NCBI RefSeq assembly: GCF_029407905.1
Contig: NC_073646.1
Location: 11,178,001-11,242,000, forward strand
Source: Bubalus kerabau
Taxonomy: Eukaryota; Chordata; Mammalia; Artiodactyla; Bovidae
DNA: 64,000 nucleotides
Direction: 5' to 3'
The first letter of the stretch is position 1, and every line of letters begins with the position of its first letter. The position numbers were made by a program, and so were the translations under genes. The notes under the pieces are model-generated. The model saw only the letters and a program-made list of their open reading frames with translations, was not told the origin of the DNA and did no database searches. This document shows positions 1-10,284 of this stretch, in pieces.

Positions 1-122
1 AAATGGTGCCACATTCCCATGTTACTCTAGCACCCTCACTTGAATTTGATTTCAGGTGCTATGGCTTCCCTATGGCCCTCCCCCATGTCAACATGACCCC
101 CTGGTTACTCAGTGATACTCAC

Positions 123-283
123 CTGTAAGGCCATCTGGCAAGGGCCAAGCACATCAAGGGTGACCAAGCCTTGCAGACCAAGGCCACTCCCCTCCACCTG
201 GGCCCCCTGCAGGCTGGTGCTGGTGTTAGTGGAAAAGTGATAGATGTATCTGGTGCCCACGGGGAGGTAAGGATCAGCTGACC
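123..283 (-). CDS. Exon 3 of the large-lipid-transfer-protein-like gene: start of the vitellogenin-N-type lipid-binding region
   Basis: Acceptor ctctgccctccag (AG at 285-284) and consensus donor CAG|gtgagtatc (GT at 122-121) bound a 161-base exon: two bases plus 53 codons, ending in phase 0. It encodes predicted residues 42-94. The pattern is characteristic of the N-terminal beta-barrel of large lipid transfer proteins (vitellogenin, apolipophorin, apoB, MTP): a tyrosine-rich strand (YLPVGTRYIYHF), a polar loop with N-glycosylation sequon N60-T-S, a strand with STSLQG, then a small-residue stretch GLGLQGLVTLDV and GPCQMAL with C89. The signal peptide fits, since members with this domain enter the secretory pathway. 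Later exons lie beyond the left edge, so length and function cannot be judged. I recall a human 16p13.13 locus (LOC400499) as a possible counterpart, but this was not checked. Family is inferred from pattern, not from an alignment score. Confidence 0.7.
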
Positions 284-740
284 CTGGAGGGCAGAGAGAG
301 GGCACACAGTGTCACCTTGACAATCTGACACCTTCTGAGACTCAGCTCCAGTTGGACTACTTAGGCATCCTAACTGTCACCTTCCCCTCTCATCCGGCCT
401 GTGAGCTTCCTGCTCCCAGCTCAGGGGAAGGCTGCAGACCCCAAGAGAGTGAAGAAGAAAACGAAGATAATCACAAGGAGTGCTTAATCAATGTTACCTA
501 GTGTTTCGCGTGCTAGGCCCTCTTCTAAGGGTTTTCTACACTCAAGTTTCTCAGCCTCCATGGTATCAGTATTTTGATATCATATAATTCTGTTGTGGGG
601 GCTGTTCTGTGCATTATAGGATGCTCAACAGCATCTCCAGATGCCAGTGGCACGCCCCAGTTGGGACAAGCAAAACTGTCTCCAGACTTTGCAAAATGTC
701 CCTGGTAGATACCGTCATCCTGGTTGTGAACCACTGATCT

Positions 741-890
741 ATTTTACATTAGCTTTTGGAAGCCTCATAACAACTTTGAAGTGGGTACTCTTATTTTCTC
801 CATCTTACAGAATTGGAAACCAAGGCTCAGAGAGGTTAACTAACTTACCCAAGGTTGCAGAGCTGGAATCCAAACCTTGGCTGTCTGATG
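741..890 (+). repeat. MIR SINE
   Basis: Core-like text: cctcataacaactttgaa, ctcagagaggttaac, ttacccaaggttgcagagctgg. Lies in intron 2 of the lipid-transfer-like gene. Confidence 0.75.
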
Positions 891-1601
891 ATTCCTCACC
901 TACTGCCTTGGTGGATATCAGCAGGGACGGGGGGTGGGTTGGATAGAGTTCCCTGATCTTTACAGAACACAGAGCAGCAGAACTGGCTAGTCTGGAGGTA
1001 TTGGAGATACTGGGGATGTGGGGGAGGTACTCTGGGGTAGATCGGATCTAGAGAGCAGAGAGTTTGTGATTCCCGAAACTTCTATCTAGACCACAGACCA
1101 ATTGTGAAACACCATTAAAGTATTAATTATGACAGCTCATCCTTCTCCTGGGCTTTGAAATTGAATGAACACATTCATGTTCATTTCTTTGTGCTCAAAA
1201 TATAACCACATCTCACATTCCGAAAATGCTTCCTTCTAAGCCATTTGCCTCCAGTTTCTCTCATCTACTCCACCCCAAGATGCAAATAGAATCACTTGGC
1301 TAAAGATTTTACTCCACCTGAGGACCGCAGAGTATGAGGGAAAGCCCCAGGGCTTTAGGGCTGGGATGGTTTAAGGACATTTTAACCTGAGTGTGTGATT
1401 TGCTTCTCTAAATGCTGACGACTGGGTGGCCTTTGCAAAACCAGTCTTGCTCTTCCCCACTGGTCTCCCTGGGAATGTGGCTGAGGCCCTCAGGGGTTGT
1501 CCCTAATTAGACCTGCCATGATCAGCTTCGCCTCCCCAAACCCCTGCCACACCCTGTCTTGAGTTCACAAGAAGTGTGATAAGGTCTCCGGAGAGACTCA
1601 C

Positions 1602-1655
1602 CTGTGCAGGAAGTCATGCAGGAGGCCGCCTGCCCCACCAGCGAGTCTGGCATTT
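1602..1655 (-). CDS. Exon 2 of the large-lipid-transfer-protein-like gene
   Basis: This 54-base minus-strand exon has acceptor ttgtgatttcag (AG at 1657-1656) and donor CACAG|gtgagt (GT at 1601-1600). It gives two bases finishing the Lys codon from exon 1, then 17 codons (MPDSLVGQAASCMTSCT), then one base. That G joins the GG starting the exon at 283-123 to make Gly. It supplies residues 24-40 of the predicted precursor and a C35-x3-C39 pair just after the signal peptide. A short Cys-rich stretch before the first beta-strand also occurs in several lipid-transfer proteins such as insect apolipophorin. It contributes little fold information alone; the evidence is splice quality and phase on both sides. 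Intron 1 (about 4.85 kb) is full of repeats and intron 2 is about 1.3 kb. Confidence 0.7.
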
Positions 1656-2002
1656 CTGAAATCACAAATCAGATGGAATCAGGGCAAGGCCAGGAGGAGA
1701 CATGCAACAGCCCCCTCCCATGGGCCGCTGACCTGCTCTGGAAAGAGGACATTAAAGGGGCCAGGGGGACAAAAAGAGATAATTCCTGCTCTCCTCTCTC
1801 GCGTGGATCCAGGAGTAACCTCCGTGCGCCCTCCAGCCGCCCCACTCTTCCCCATCTTGGGTACTAATACCAGTGTCCTCCTACTGCTCGAGCTGGCAAC
1901 CTGGAAGCTGTGCTTCCCCTTCCCTCTTATCATCACCCCAAGCCCCACGTGTCGGCAAGTGCTGCCAATTCCATCAGGTCTCCAGCCCCTCTTCCCTCGT
2001 CA

Positions 2003-2175
2003 GCTCATCCCTCCTTCCCTCCATCCACCTCTCTGTGGACCCCTCCCTCCCTCCAACCATCTGTCTGTCTGTCCCTCCCTCTATCCACCCATTCATCCCT
2101 CCTGTCATTCATCTATCCGTCGGTCTCTCTCTGTCCATCTTTCTATCCATCTATCCATCCCTCTCTCCCTTACTC
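2003..2175. repeat. Pyrimidine-rich degenerate (TCCC/TCCATC)n simple repeat
   Basis: Imperfect ccct/ccat/tctg repeats on one strand. The plus-strand open frames here only translate this repeat. Confidence 0.8.
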
Positions 2176-2239
2176 CATCCTTCTCTCTCTCCATTCACGT
2201 CTCGATCCCCACAGCCATCGCTCCAGGCAAAGCCTCATC

Positions 2240-2758
2240 TTCTCTCACCTAGACCACGGCAGTAGCCTTCCAACTGTTCCGTGTCCACAGTTCATTCCCA
2301 ACAGTTACAGCCATGTTTTAAAGCCCTTAATCTAATCGCATCACTCCCTGCGTAAGAGCTCCTAAGTCTCTCCCCAACCACCCCAACCCACATGCATTCA
2401 TAATAAAATCCTTCCCAAGCCAGCCGGCCTCTGTCTGCCCCTTTGGCCATATCTCACCCCACTCGACCTCCAGCCATGCTGCTCCTTCTCCAGCTCAAGG
2501 CCTTTACACATACCGTTCCCTCTGGTCTCAACACTCTTCCTCCAGTTCTCACACCCTACGCTCCTTCAGACCCCAGCGTGAGCATGTCTCCCTGTCCAGA
2601 GTAAACCCCCCCTTGTCAGTCCCTATCTTAACATCCTATTCTCTTCACAATGCTTATAAAAATGCTAATGACTTCAGTATCTTGGTCATCTTCATCAAAA
2701 CTGTATCCCTGAGTGCCTGGTTCCCAGTCGATACTGGAATGAATAAATGAATGAATAC
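2240..2758 (+). repeat. L2 LINE 3' end
   Basis: Diverged L2 text (catcactccctgc, ctcaaggcctttacaca, ctgtatccctgagtgcctgg) ending in the typical aataaatgaatgaat tail. Confidence 0.7.
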
Positions 2759-2760
2759 AT

Positions 2761-2965
2761 GTAGCATACAGCACTTATCATGTGCCAAGTGCTGTTCCAA
2801 ACAAGTTATATATTCAGCGCCTTCAATCCTGACAGTTGCCTGTCGTGAGTGCGATTATTACTCCCATTTCACGGAGGCCCAGAGACTGAGACACAGTTAG
2901 TAGAGGAGCCAAGGTTTGGACCCAGGCATCCTGAGTCCACAGCCTTAACCACTACATTGTTACAA
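2761..2965 (+). repeat. MIR SINE
   Basis: Contains cacttatcatgtgccaagtgctgttc, cccatttcacggaggccc, gaggagccaaggtttggacccagg. Follows the L2 tail directly. Confidence 0.8.
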
Positions 2966-2974
2966 AGGAATAAG

Positions 2975-4285
2975 TGAGTGAATAAAGGAATGGGTGAACC
3001 AAAAAAGGCAAGCCCGGAAGACTTTGGCAATGAAGGATGGTATCTGGCTCAGCTCCCTGGTCGATCTCATAATACCTCATTCACCCACCATCTAAGCTGC
3101 AGGACAATGAGGGTATGAGCAGAAAAGCCAGGGACCTCCTCAGGCTGCCAAGGATGCTCTGCTGGGGACCCTCAGACCTCTTCCCTGGCCCGTCTTCTCT
3201 CCACCCGCCCATCCCAACCCTCACCTGAAGACTCCCCATTTCCACCTACTCCTCATTGTCCTTCCTTCCAGCCACATACCTGGCATTTCCTGGACATCAT
3301 CCATATCCTTTCAGAACAGCCTTAGCCAGGGGTCCATCTGCAGCCATTTTCATAGAATGACTTTCCAGTAAGAGCATTTGTATTCTCAAAACCACCCTAC
3401 TGTGCCTCAACTGGTAATCATGACATGTGCCAGCCTGTTTTTAATCCCTTAAGAAAAATATAGTTTCCCAAAATGGGGGCAAAGTATATTTTATGCCATT
3501 TCATTTAAACCTTTGCAATAATAGAAAACAGTAGGGTATTTGGCAGAGTTTTTGCTTCCCTGAATGTTTTGGCTCATCCAACAAAATACTCTTTGCATTA
3601 AAGTAGAATATCAATGGATAAAATCACATTTCAAAGATATTTAACTCAATCAATTTCCCTGCCAACTTGCCTTCAGCTCTTTGATCACTTGAACCCTGGG
3701 CTCCAAATTAAACATGTTCGTGCATAACCATTAAACTCCCAGTTGTGCACAGATCCAGCATTCAGCTTCTTTGTTCCACCGATAACCTCTGCATCGGCTT
3801 TTTCTGCCCAGCTACGCCAAGAGCAGTGATGCCTGCAAGCCCGGGTCTACCACGAGCTCCCAGGAAGAAGGGGTGTTCGGAGAGCATTCTGCTTGAACAA
3901 AGTCTGTTTCCCTTCCATTTTTCAAGCACTTACAAAGACATATCTAAAGCTTTAAAAAAAAAGTTTCTGAAGAACAAAGACCATTCAATTATCCTACTAA
4001 AAGTATCAACCAAGAAGGGGGAAATGTTGAAAATGGGGGAGTGATAAATCTTCCCATCACTTCTAGGGAGAGACTGGAAATGGACTGAAATTGATGTCAT
4101 CTCTACCACTCAGGAATGAAATCGAGCCTCATTTCAGCTTTCTCAGAGGTCAAGTCTGATTCCCATTCATTTATTTACCCAGCCAGCACAGACTCACTAG
4201 GCACCAACTGTGTGAGAGGCAAATAGGGGAAAATACAATGAGTAAAACAGTTGTGACGGGACCTGCACTGACTGGGAAGTATCTG
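2975..4285. other. Intronic unique DNA
   Basis: No confident gene or young repeat. Faint L2/MIR-like text around 4150-4210 only. Confidence 0.4.
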
Positions 4286-4678
4286 CCAGCCACATGTGGC
4301 TAGTGGACATCCGAAATGTAGCTGGTGCTATGAAGAAGCCTTTCGTTTTATGTAATTTTAATAAAATTTAAAACCTATGCTCAAGTCAGTTATCGGAAAA
4401 CTTTTTAATAAATTTTTTTAATGTTTTAATTGGAAGATTATTGCTTTCCAACTTTGTGTTGGCTTTTGCCATACTCCAGTGTGAATCAGCCGTGGGTATA
4501 CACATGACCCCTCTCTCTTGAACCTCCCACTCCCCGTGGAAAACTTTAAAAGATGTTTGAAATGACTCAGTATGTGAAAGAATTGGGGGTGGGGATTTGA
4601 GCTAATTTTTATTAAATGATGGAATCGTCGTTCTCCACAAAGCACATTATATAAAACAAAGTGATATAGTACTATGAT

Positions 4679-4952
4679 GGAGAAGGCAATGGCAACCCAC
4701 TCCAGTACTCTTGCCTGGAAACTCCCACGGACAGAGGAGCCTGGTAGGCTGCAGTCCATGGGGTCGCTAGAGTCGGACACAACTGAGCGACTTCACTTTC
4801 ACTTTTCACTTTTATGCATTGGAGAAGGAAATGGCAACCCACTCCAGTGTTCTTGCCTGGAGAATCCCAGGGACGGGGAAGCCTGGTGGGCTACCGTCTA
4901 TGGGGTCGCACAGAGTCGGACACGACTGAAGCGACTTAGCAGCAGCAGCAGC
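4679..4952 (+). mobile_element. Bov-tA2 dimeric SINE with 13-bp target-site duplication
   Basis: Two BovA-like units joined at ttcacttttatgcattggagaagg, ending in (AGC)n. Flanked by perfect atagtactatgat copies at 4666-4678 and 4953-4965, the mark of L1-type/RTE target-primed insertion. Confidence 0.93.
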
Positions 4953-5439
4953 ATAGTACTATGATATAAGCCTAGTGTTTTCAAGAATTCCTTGCATGTT
5001 TAGCCCCACTCTTGCCTTATCACATTCTACAGAATACACCATAAATAGTCTTGCTTCATGTCCAAATTTACCTTGTTTAATAAAATCTGAGGATCCATGC
5101 CTTGACTTTAACCCCTACTTCTGTCTTACCCAGAATGGTTGAGATAACTGTTTCATATCTCCCATCTTTACTGTCTCAAATAAGTACTTCTCCACTCAAT
5201 ACTAAAACCTCATCATGCCCCACTCCCAAAGTCAAAAGCATAATGACTTCATTCATCTCTTTCAACTCAACATTTTAAGATATCTAATAAGAGAGCAAGC
5301 ATTTGCAATGAATATTTAACATTCAAATGTTCTAAGTATAAAGGACACACTGGATTTCGAAGAACAGAAAATAAAACTCATTAATAATTTCTATATTGAT
5401 TACATTTTCTAATGATATTTTAGATATTTTGGGTCAAGT

Positions 5440-5683
5440 ACAATAACTGGCCACCTGATGCGATGAGCTGACTCATTGCAAAAGACTCTGATGCTGGGAA
5501 TGATTGAAGGCAAAAGGAGAAGCGGGCAGCAGAGGATGATGAGATGGTTGGACGGCATCACTGACTCAATGGACATGAATTTGAGCAAATTCCGGGAGAC
5601 AAGAAGGACAGGGAAGCCTGGTGTGCTGCAGTCCATGGGGTAAAAAAGAGTCAGACATGACTTAGCGACTGAACAACAATTAC
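5440..5683 (+). mobile_element. BovB LINE 3' end
   Basis: Short BovB tail: ccacctgatgcgatgagctgactcattg through gacatgacttagcgactgaacaacaa. Confidence 0.9.
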
Positions 5684-5706
5684 AATATACTTTTACATTA
5701 ATTTCA

Positions 5707-6060
5707 GGGCTTCCCTGGTGATCCTAGTGGTTAGGAATCCACCTGCCAATGCAAAGGAGACAGGTTGGATCCCTGGTCCATGAAGATTCCGCATGTTGTG
5801 GGATAACTAAACCCACACATCACAACTACTGAGCCAGTGCCCTGCAACAAGAGACGCCTCTGCTAGGACAATGGACGCTTACATATGTATGGCTGAGTCC
5901 CTTTGCTGTTCACCTGAAATGACTTCCACAACATTGCTAATCAGCTAAACCCAGTACAAAATTAAAAGTTGTTTGTTTTTTTTAAAAAGCCCCCACTCAC
6001 AACCTGAAAAAGCCCATGCGCAGCAATGAATATCAGGGCAACCAAAATAAAATTTTAAAA
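5707..6060 (+). mobile_element. CHR-type SINE split by an L1 3' tail
   Basis: The left part runs ggcttccctggtgatc...caacaagagacgcctctgc; the right part resumes near 5985 with gcccatgcgcagcaatg and an A-rich tail. Between them (about 5868-5984) lies an artiodactyl L1 3' end (ttgctgttcacctgaaatgac...aaaattaaaagttg). Confidence 0.75.
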
Positions 6061-6508
6061 ATGCTTTAAAATTTTACCTTCTAACACTTTTTAAATGTGG
6101 CTACTTGAACATTTAAAATTACATATTGGCTTGCACTGTATTTTTAGTGGATAGCGCTGTCTTATACCTTCCTGCAATATACAGACAACAAATTAAAGTT
6201 CATTTCACATTGTTACCGTGCAGACTGCTAAGCATCCTTGCACACAGGCTTGGGGAGCCTAGAAGTCAGCGTTTCCTCACTCAGGATTTCAAATCTGGAC
6301 TCTGGATTCCAGAGGATGTTGGTGGAAGATGGGAGTGAGAGAGAGACGAGAGACCCACTTGTAATCTCTCCTTCCTTCTCCCCCCATGAAAGGTAAAACC
6401 AAGAATGTGCAGAAGGACCGGTAAACTGGCTATAAAAACACCATCCCAAGTGGATTTGGGCTGCCGCCCCTTCGCCCCAACAGAATAGGATTGAGCAACT
6501 TTACTTAC

Positions 6509-6575
6509 TCCCTGCAGTCGCTGGCACGAGCACCCAGAACAGGACCAGACCAAGGAAGCCCAGGAGCGCTGGCAT
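6509..6575 (-). CDS. Exon 1 (coding part) of a secreted large-lipid-transfer-protein-like gene: signal peptide
   Basis: Minus-strand ATG at 6575-6573, with a purine at -3 (GCA before ATG), opens 22 codons plus one base. They encode a classic signal peptide: MPALL, a hydrophobic core GFLGLVLFWVLV, then PATAG. The -3/-1 rule (A19, A21) suggests cleavage after A21. The exon ends in GGGA followed by a strong donor gtaagt (6508-6503). The leftover base A (phase 1) fits exactly the two-base AA start of the exon at 1655-1602, giving a Lys codon at the junction. The frame beyond the donor stops at once if read through, as expected of an intron. The 5' UTR and transcription start are not defined. The signal peptide, donor and phase match are seen in the sequence. 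Assignment to the lipid-transfer gene is inferred from the exon chain. A chance hydrophobic ORF is the alternative, but the three-way phase agreement makes it unlikely. Confidence 0.72.
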
Positions 6576-6900
6576 TGCCGCTGGCCCAAGGGAGCCCCAC
6601 GCCACCAGCCTTTCTCTGCAGGGCAACTCCAAACAGTCCAGAAAGGAGCCTTCTCTCCCAAAGGAGAGGGTTCAGCTTCAATCCACTCTCCCAGCAAGCA
6701 GGGGATGGGAAGGGGAGGAGGGGGCTTCCAGGGCAAAGACCCAGCCAATCAGAAGCCTCTAAAAAAGTTCTTAGCCCCAGGAGGGAGGGAGGAAGGGGGT
6801 GCTTCTGATCAGTGAGGGGGAAAAAAATCCCTTTTCTGTCTAGGAAAAAAAGAAAAAGATTTGCCTCTTCAAGTCTTGTAAATAGAGCTCTTGGGGCAGA
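6576..6900 (-). promoter_or_regulatory. Probable 5' UTR / proximal promoter region of the lipid-transfer-like gene
   Basis: This repeat-free, GC-richer stretch lies directly upstream of the predicted ATG. A CCAAT motif sits on the plus strand at 6745-6749 (inverted relative to the gene), about 170 bases before the start codon. No clear TATA box is visible on the minus strand. The assignment rests on position and lack of repeats. Confidence 0.35.
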
Positions 6901-6909
6901 AGGCAGTGT

Positions 6910-7050
6910 AGCATAGTTGGCCCTTTTTTGTGTGTGGTCTAATGGATAGAACATAACATTTATCATTTTAGCCATTTGAAAGTGGTAATTTGGTGGCATT
7001 GAGTACATTCATGACATTATGCAACCATCACCACCATATTGAGTTCTGAG
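6910..7050 (-). mobile_element. L1M fragment, part 1 (antisense)
   Basis: aacatttatcattttagccatttgaaag...catcaccaccat is typical antisense old-L1 3' sequence. It continues at 7780-8115. Confidence 0.65.
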
Positions 7051-7407
7051 GTCTGATTTGGGGTTTGTTATTCCCAGTACTTAGTTAGGGTGGGCAAAGT
7101 AAACAGAAGGGCCAGCCTAGCCTCAGAAATGGCTCTCCACAGCTGAGGGGTCTTATTTCCATGCTTCAGGCCCAAGGCCTCCCTCCTGCACACATGAGGA
7201 CCACCAGCACAGAAGCACGGCAAGTCTTCTGGGAAGCCTGAGGGTCCACTCACACATACTCCCAGGCTCCCTGCCATCCACCGGCACCCCCTGGTTTTTG
7301 GGCTGCAGGCAGCCGAGCTCCTCAGCTACCACCTCTTTCAGCCCCTGCAGGTCTCATGGACTAGCCCCTCCTCTTATGCACCTGCTTCCACAATAAGTGT
7401 GCTTTCC

Positions 7408-7541
7408 TTTTTTTTTTTTTTCTTTTTTGGCTGCAACTCATGACATGCGACATGCAGGGAACTTCCCTAACCAGGGATCGAACACATGTCCCCTGCAGTG
7501 GAAGTACAGAGTCTTAACCACTAGACCACCAGGGAAGCCCC
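7408..7541 (-). mobile_element. CHR-type SINE
   Basis: Inverted: poly-T, ttggctgcaactcatgac, accagggatcgaacacatgtcccctgcagtgg, accaccagggaagcccc. Confidence 0.85.
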
Positions 7542-7564
7542 ACATGTGCCTTTTTACAAACCCC

Positions 7565-7760
7565 TTTGAGATGGGTGGCAGAATGGTAAAGAATCCGTCT
7601 GCCAGTGCAGGAGACGCAGGTTTGATCCCTGGGTTGGGAAGATCCCCTGGAGAAGGAAATGGCAAACCACTCTAGTATTCTTGCCTGGAAAATCCCATGG
7701 ACAGAGGAGCCTGGCCGGCTACGGTCCATGGGGTCGCAAAGAGACATGACTGAGCACACG
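7565..7760 (+). mobile_element. Bov-tA SINE
   Basis: Runs from tggtaaagaatccgtctgcc through the ggtccatggggtcgcaaagag box to atgactgagcac. Confidence 0.9.
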
Positions 7761-7779
7761 TGCATTGAGATAGGTCATA

Positions 7780-8115
7780 CAATTCTCCCATTGAAAGTAC
7801 ACAATTCAGTAGTTCTGGTACACCCACAGGCTTGTATAACCAATACCAGCACCGATTTTAGAACATTTTCATCACCGTGAAAGATACTCCCACCCTCCCC
7901 AAGCAGTCATTCTTCATTTCCGTCACCCCAGTCCCTGGTCCCCAGTGGTCTGCTTCCTGTCTCCATGGATTTGCCTCTTTGGGACACTTCCTAGAAATGG
8001 AATCATTCAACTCGTGGCATGTTATGTCTGGCTTCTTTCACTGGGCACCACATTTTCAAGGTTCAGCCATGTACTAGCCTCTGTGTTTCATTCCTTTTTA
8101 TAGCTGAATATTGTT
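7780..8115 (-). mobile_element. L1M fragment, part 2 (antisense)
   Basis: aaagtacacaattcagtagt, tcatcaccgtgaaagatactcc, tctggcttctttcactgggc. Same old L1 as 6910-7050, split by SINEs. Confidence 0.7.
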
Positions 8116-8255
8116 CCATCGAGTGGGTAAAGCACATTTGTTTGTTCATTCACCTCTTAACAGTTAAATGTAGCTTTCTTAAATGAACACCAACTTGACT
8201 GACACGTTATGTTCTATGGAAATAACCAATTATGCTTTTAGACTTGGGCCATTTT

Positions 8256-8562
8256 CTCTTTTAAATTTTATTTATTTATGGCTGTGCTGGACCCTTGTGG
8301 CTGTGGGGGCTTTTCCCTGGCTGCAGTGAGCAGGGGCTCCTCTCTAGTTGTGGTGTGCGGGCTTCTCTTGTTGCAGAACACAGGCTCTAGGTGCACAGGC
8401 TTCAGGAGCTGCCACTCACAGGCTACAGAGCACAGACTCAACAGTTGCGGTGCACGGGCTTAGCTGCTGTGAGGAATGTGGGATCTTCCTGGACCAGGGA
8501 TCGAACCCATGTCCCCTGCATTGGCAGGCGGATTCTGTACCACTGAGCCACCAGGGAAGCCC
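8256..8562 (-). mobile_element. Full-length CHR-type SINE
   Basis: Inverted, starting with an A/T-rich tail (tttaaattttatttatttatggctgtgctgg) and ending gtaccactgagccaccagggaagccc. About 300 bases, near full length. Confidence 0.85.
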
Positions 8563-8569
8563 GAGTCAT

Positions 8570-9320
8570 TTTCTTTTATATTTTGAAACCAGTAATTTCA
8601 CCTTCCCTTCCTGCAGCTCAAGTACTTGTACTGCGTGAGCACAGAAACTCCCAACACACAGGGCTGAAGACGGCAATGGCCACTCAGCTTACAGCTGCCT
8701 GGGGCCCCACGATGCGTTATGGGCAGGGGGTGCTACTAAATACTGTGAGAAAAAGCAGGAAACGATATCCGACTGGGCTGGCCTGGATGAGCTAAAATTC
8801 TTGAAGGGAAATGAGATGCACACGCAAAACACATGAAATGTACTAAGGAGAACCCTAGTCAGGGAATCACTGGGAACAGCTTATGGAGGAGAGATTTCTC
8901 AGGACTTTGAAGACTTGATAGTAATATTGTTAGAAAACTATATACTTGTGACTGGGTGAGAAATAAGTCCTGGAACCTAATACACAGTACAGTGTTTACA
9001 GACAACAAAATGCTATTGTAAATACTGAACTTGCTAAGAGTCTAGATCTGAATTTTCCCCAACACTATAAGAAATACATTATATATGATGCTAAGGCTAC
9101 AATAGCAACAATATTGCAGTATAAATGTATCAAACTAATGGGTCACATGCCTTAAGCTCATCCAATGTCAAGTGGCAAACATATCTCAATTTTTTAAAAA
9201 CCTGTACAGGTACAAGGCAAAACACTCACTGAACATTAACTCATTCAGTCAAACCTTCCCACCGCCCACCCCCACCACCAACAACCCACCAGGTTGAACT
9301 AGCAGCATCCCATTGTACAA
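8570..9320. other. Gene-free stretch
   Basis: AT-rich unique or highly decayed sequence with no supported coding frame. Confidence 0.4.
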
Positions 9321-9324
9321 ACAA

Positions 9325-9415
9325 AAAGAGGAGACACAGAGAGGTTAAGTCACTTGCCCAAAGTCACACAGCTTCTGAGGATTTTAACCCAGGGTTGCTC
9401 CAGGGTCCCTAAGCT
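9325..9415 (+). repeat. MIR SINE fragment
   Basis: gaggagacacagagaggttaagtcacttgcccaaagtcacacagc is the MIR core. Confidence 0.8.
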
Positions 9416-9543
9416 TTTAACTTGGGCAGCTTTGCTCAGTGGTTGTCACTTTCTCCATCTTCTCCTCCAAGAGACTCTGGTCTCTGCCCACATGTCTAGA
9501 TTCCTTCCCCTTTCACAGTCAGGAATCTGGAAGAAAACCTTAC

Positions 9544-9735
9544 AGGGACTTCCCTGGTGGTCCAGTGGTTAAGATTCTGTGCTACCAATACAGGGGGTCT
9601 AGGTTCCATCCTTGGTCAGGGAACTAGACCCCACGTGCCTCAACAAGAGTTTGCTTGTTTGCAGCAACTAAAGATCCTGAGTGCGGTAACTACGACCTGG
9701 TGCAGCCAAGCAAATACAGATTACTTTTTTAAAAA
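9544..9735 (+). mobile_element. CHR-type SINE
   Basis: agggacttccctggtggtccagtggttaag through gtgcagccaagcaaatac with an A-rich end. Confidence 0.85.
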
Positions 9736-10284
9736 GCAAAGTTAAAAAAGAACGGTTCAACTTTCCATATGGTGTTTCTCAGTTAACATAACAGCATCAC
9801 AGTAGAGGCCTGGAAAACGAGAACCACTGGTGTGGGGGGCGGCTCTCCTGCTTCCTCTCCCCAGGACATTCTGATGACCATTTGGGTTTGCCATCACCCA
9901 GGCTACTGGAATTGACCAGGGTAGGGCTCCCAGCATCTCTGGCCTCGCTTCCCCATGTCCATCATTACCGGACAAAAACCTGATGCACTGGTTGGATGGA
10001 GCACCAGGATTCAAGGATCTGATTCACAATCAGCCTCTCCTAGCCAACACTTCCTACCTCCTCATCCTCCCACCAAAAACTAAGCTACTTCCTCCTTGAA
10101 AGAATTTGCAGGATTGGGGTGGCAAAGAACTGGAGGAAAGCTTCTAGTACTGAAATAAGGCAGAGGATAAAATAAGGCCCATCACTCCCAAGTCAGAGCT
10201 ACCAAAAATAAGAAGCCTGCTTTTTAAACCACTGTGGATGGTGACTGCAGCCATTAAATTAAAAGACACTTGCTCCTTGGAAGA

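Larger units (their letters stand above)
4290..6170 (+). repeat. Old interspersed repeat broken by four younger insertions
   Basis: Pieces in one order and orientation (4290-4380, 5320-5440, 5685-5705, 6060-6170: ccacatgtggctagtgga, cactggatttcgaag, aatgtggctact, tggatagcgctg) are split by a Bov-tA2, a BovB tail and a CHR SINE that itself holds an L1 tail. Family name uncertain, DNA-transposon-like. A related copy lies at 50740-52600. Confidence 0.55.
123..6575 (-). other. Gene span (5' part only) of the lipid-transfer-like gene
   Basis: The three exons at 6575-6509, 1655-1602 and 283-123 form one transcript on the same strand as LITAF, and downstream of it. Together they give 94 continuous residues: signal peptide (1-21), Cys-x3-Cys linker (35-39), and the first strands of a vitellogenin-N-like domain (46-94). 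Phases at the two junctions are 1/1 and 1/1, so all codons agree. There is no in-frame stop in the chain. Whether the rest of the gene is intact cannot be seen, so a pseudogene with lesions farther on is possible. Confidence 0.68.

Noticed and set aside
1803..2335. Plus-strand ORFs of 130-149 codons rich in Ser/Pro/Leu
   Set aside because: They cover the TCCC/TCCATC simple repeat and an L2 tail; composition explains the lack of stops.
4674..4964. Plus-strand 96-codon ORF with RLQSMGSLESDTT-type text, and its many look-alikes
   Set aside because: These are translations of Bov-tA SINEs, which recur with the same peptides at dozens of sites.
6281..6748. Minus-strand 155-codon ORF starting MAGSLPWKPP
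   Set aside because: It overlaps exon 1 of the lipid-transfer-like gene in a different frame; the frame with the signal peptide and phase-matched donor is the supported one.
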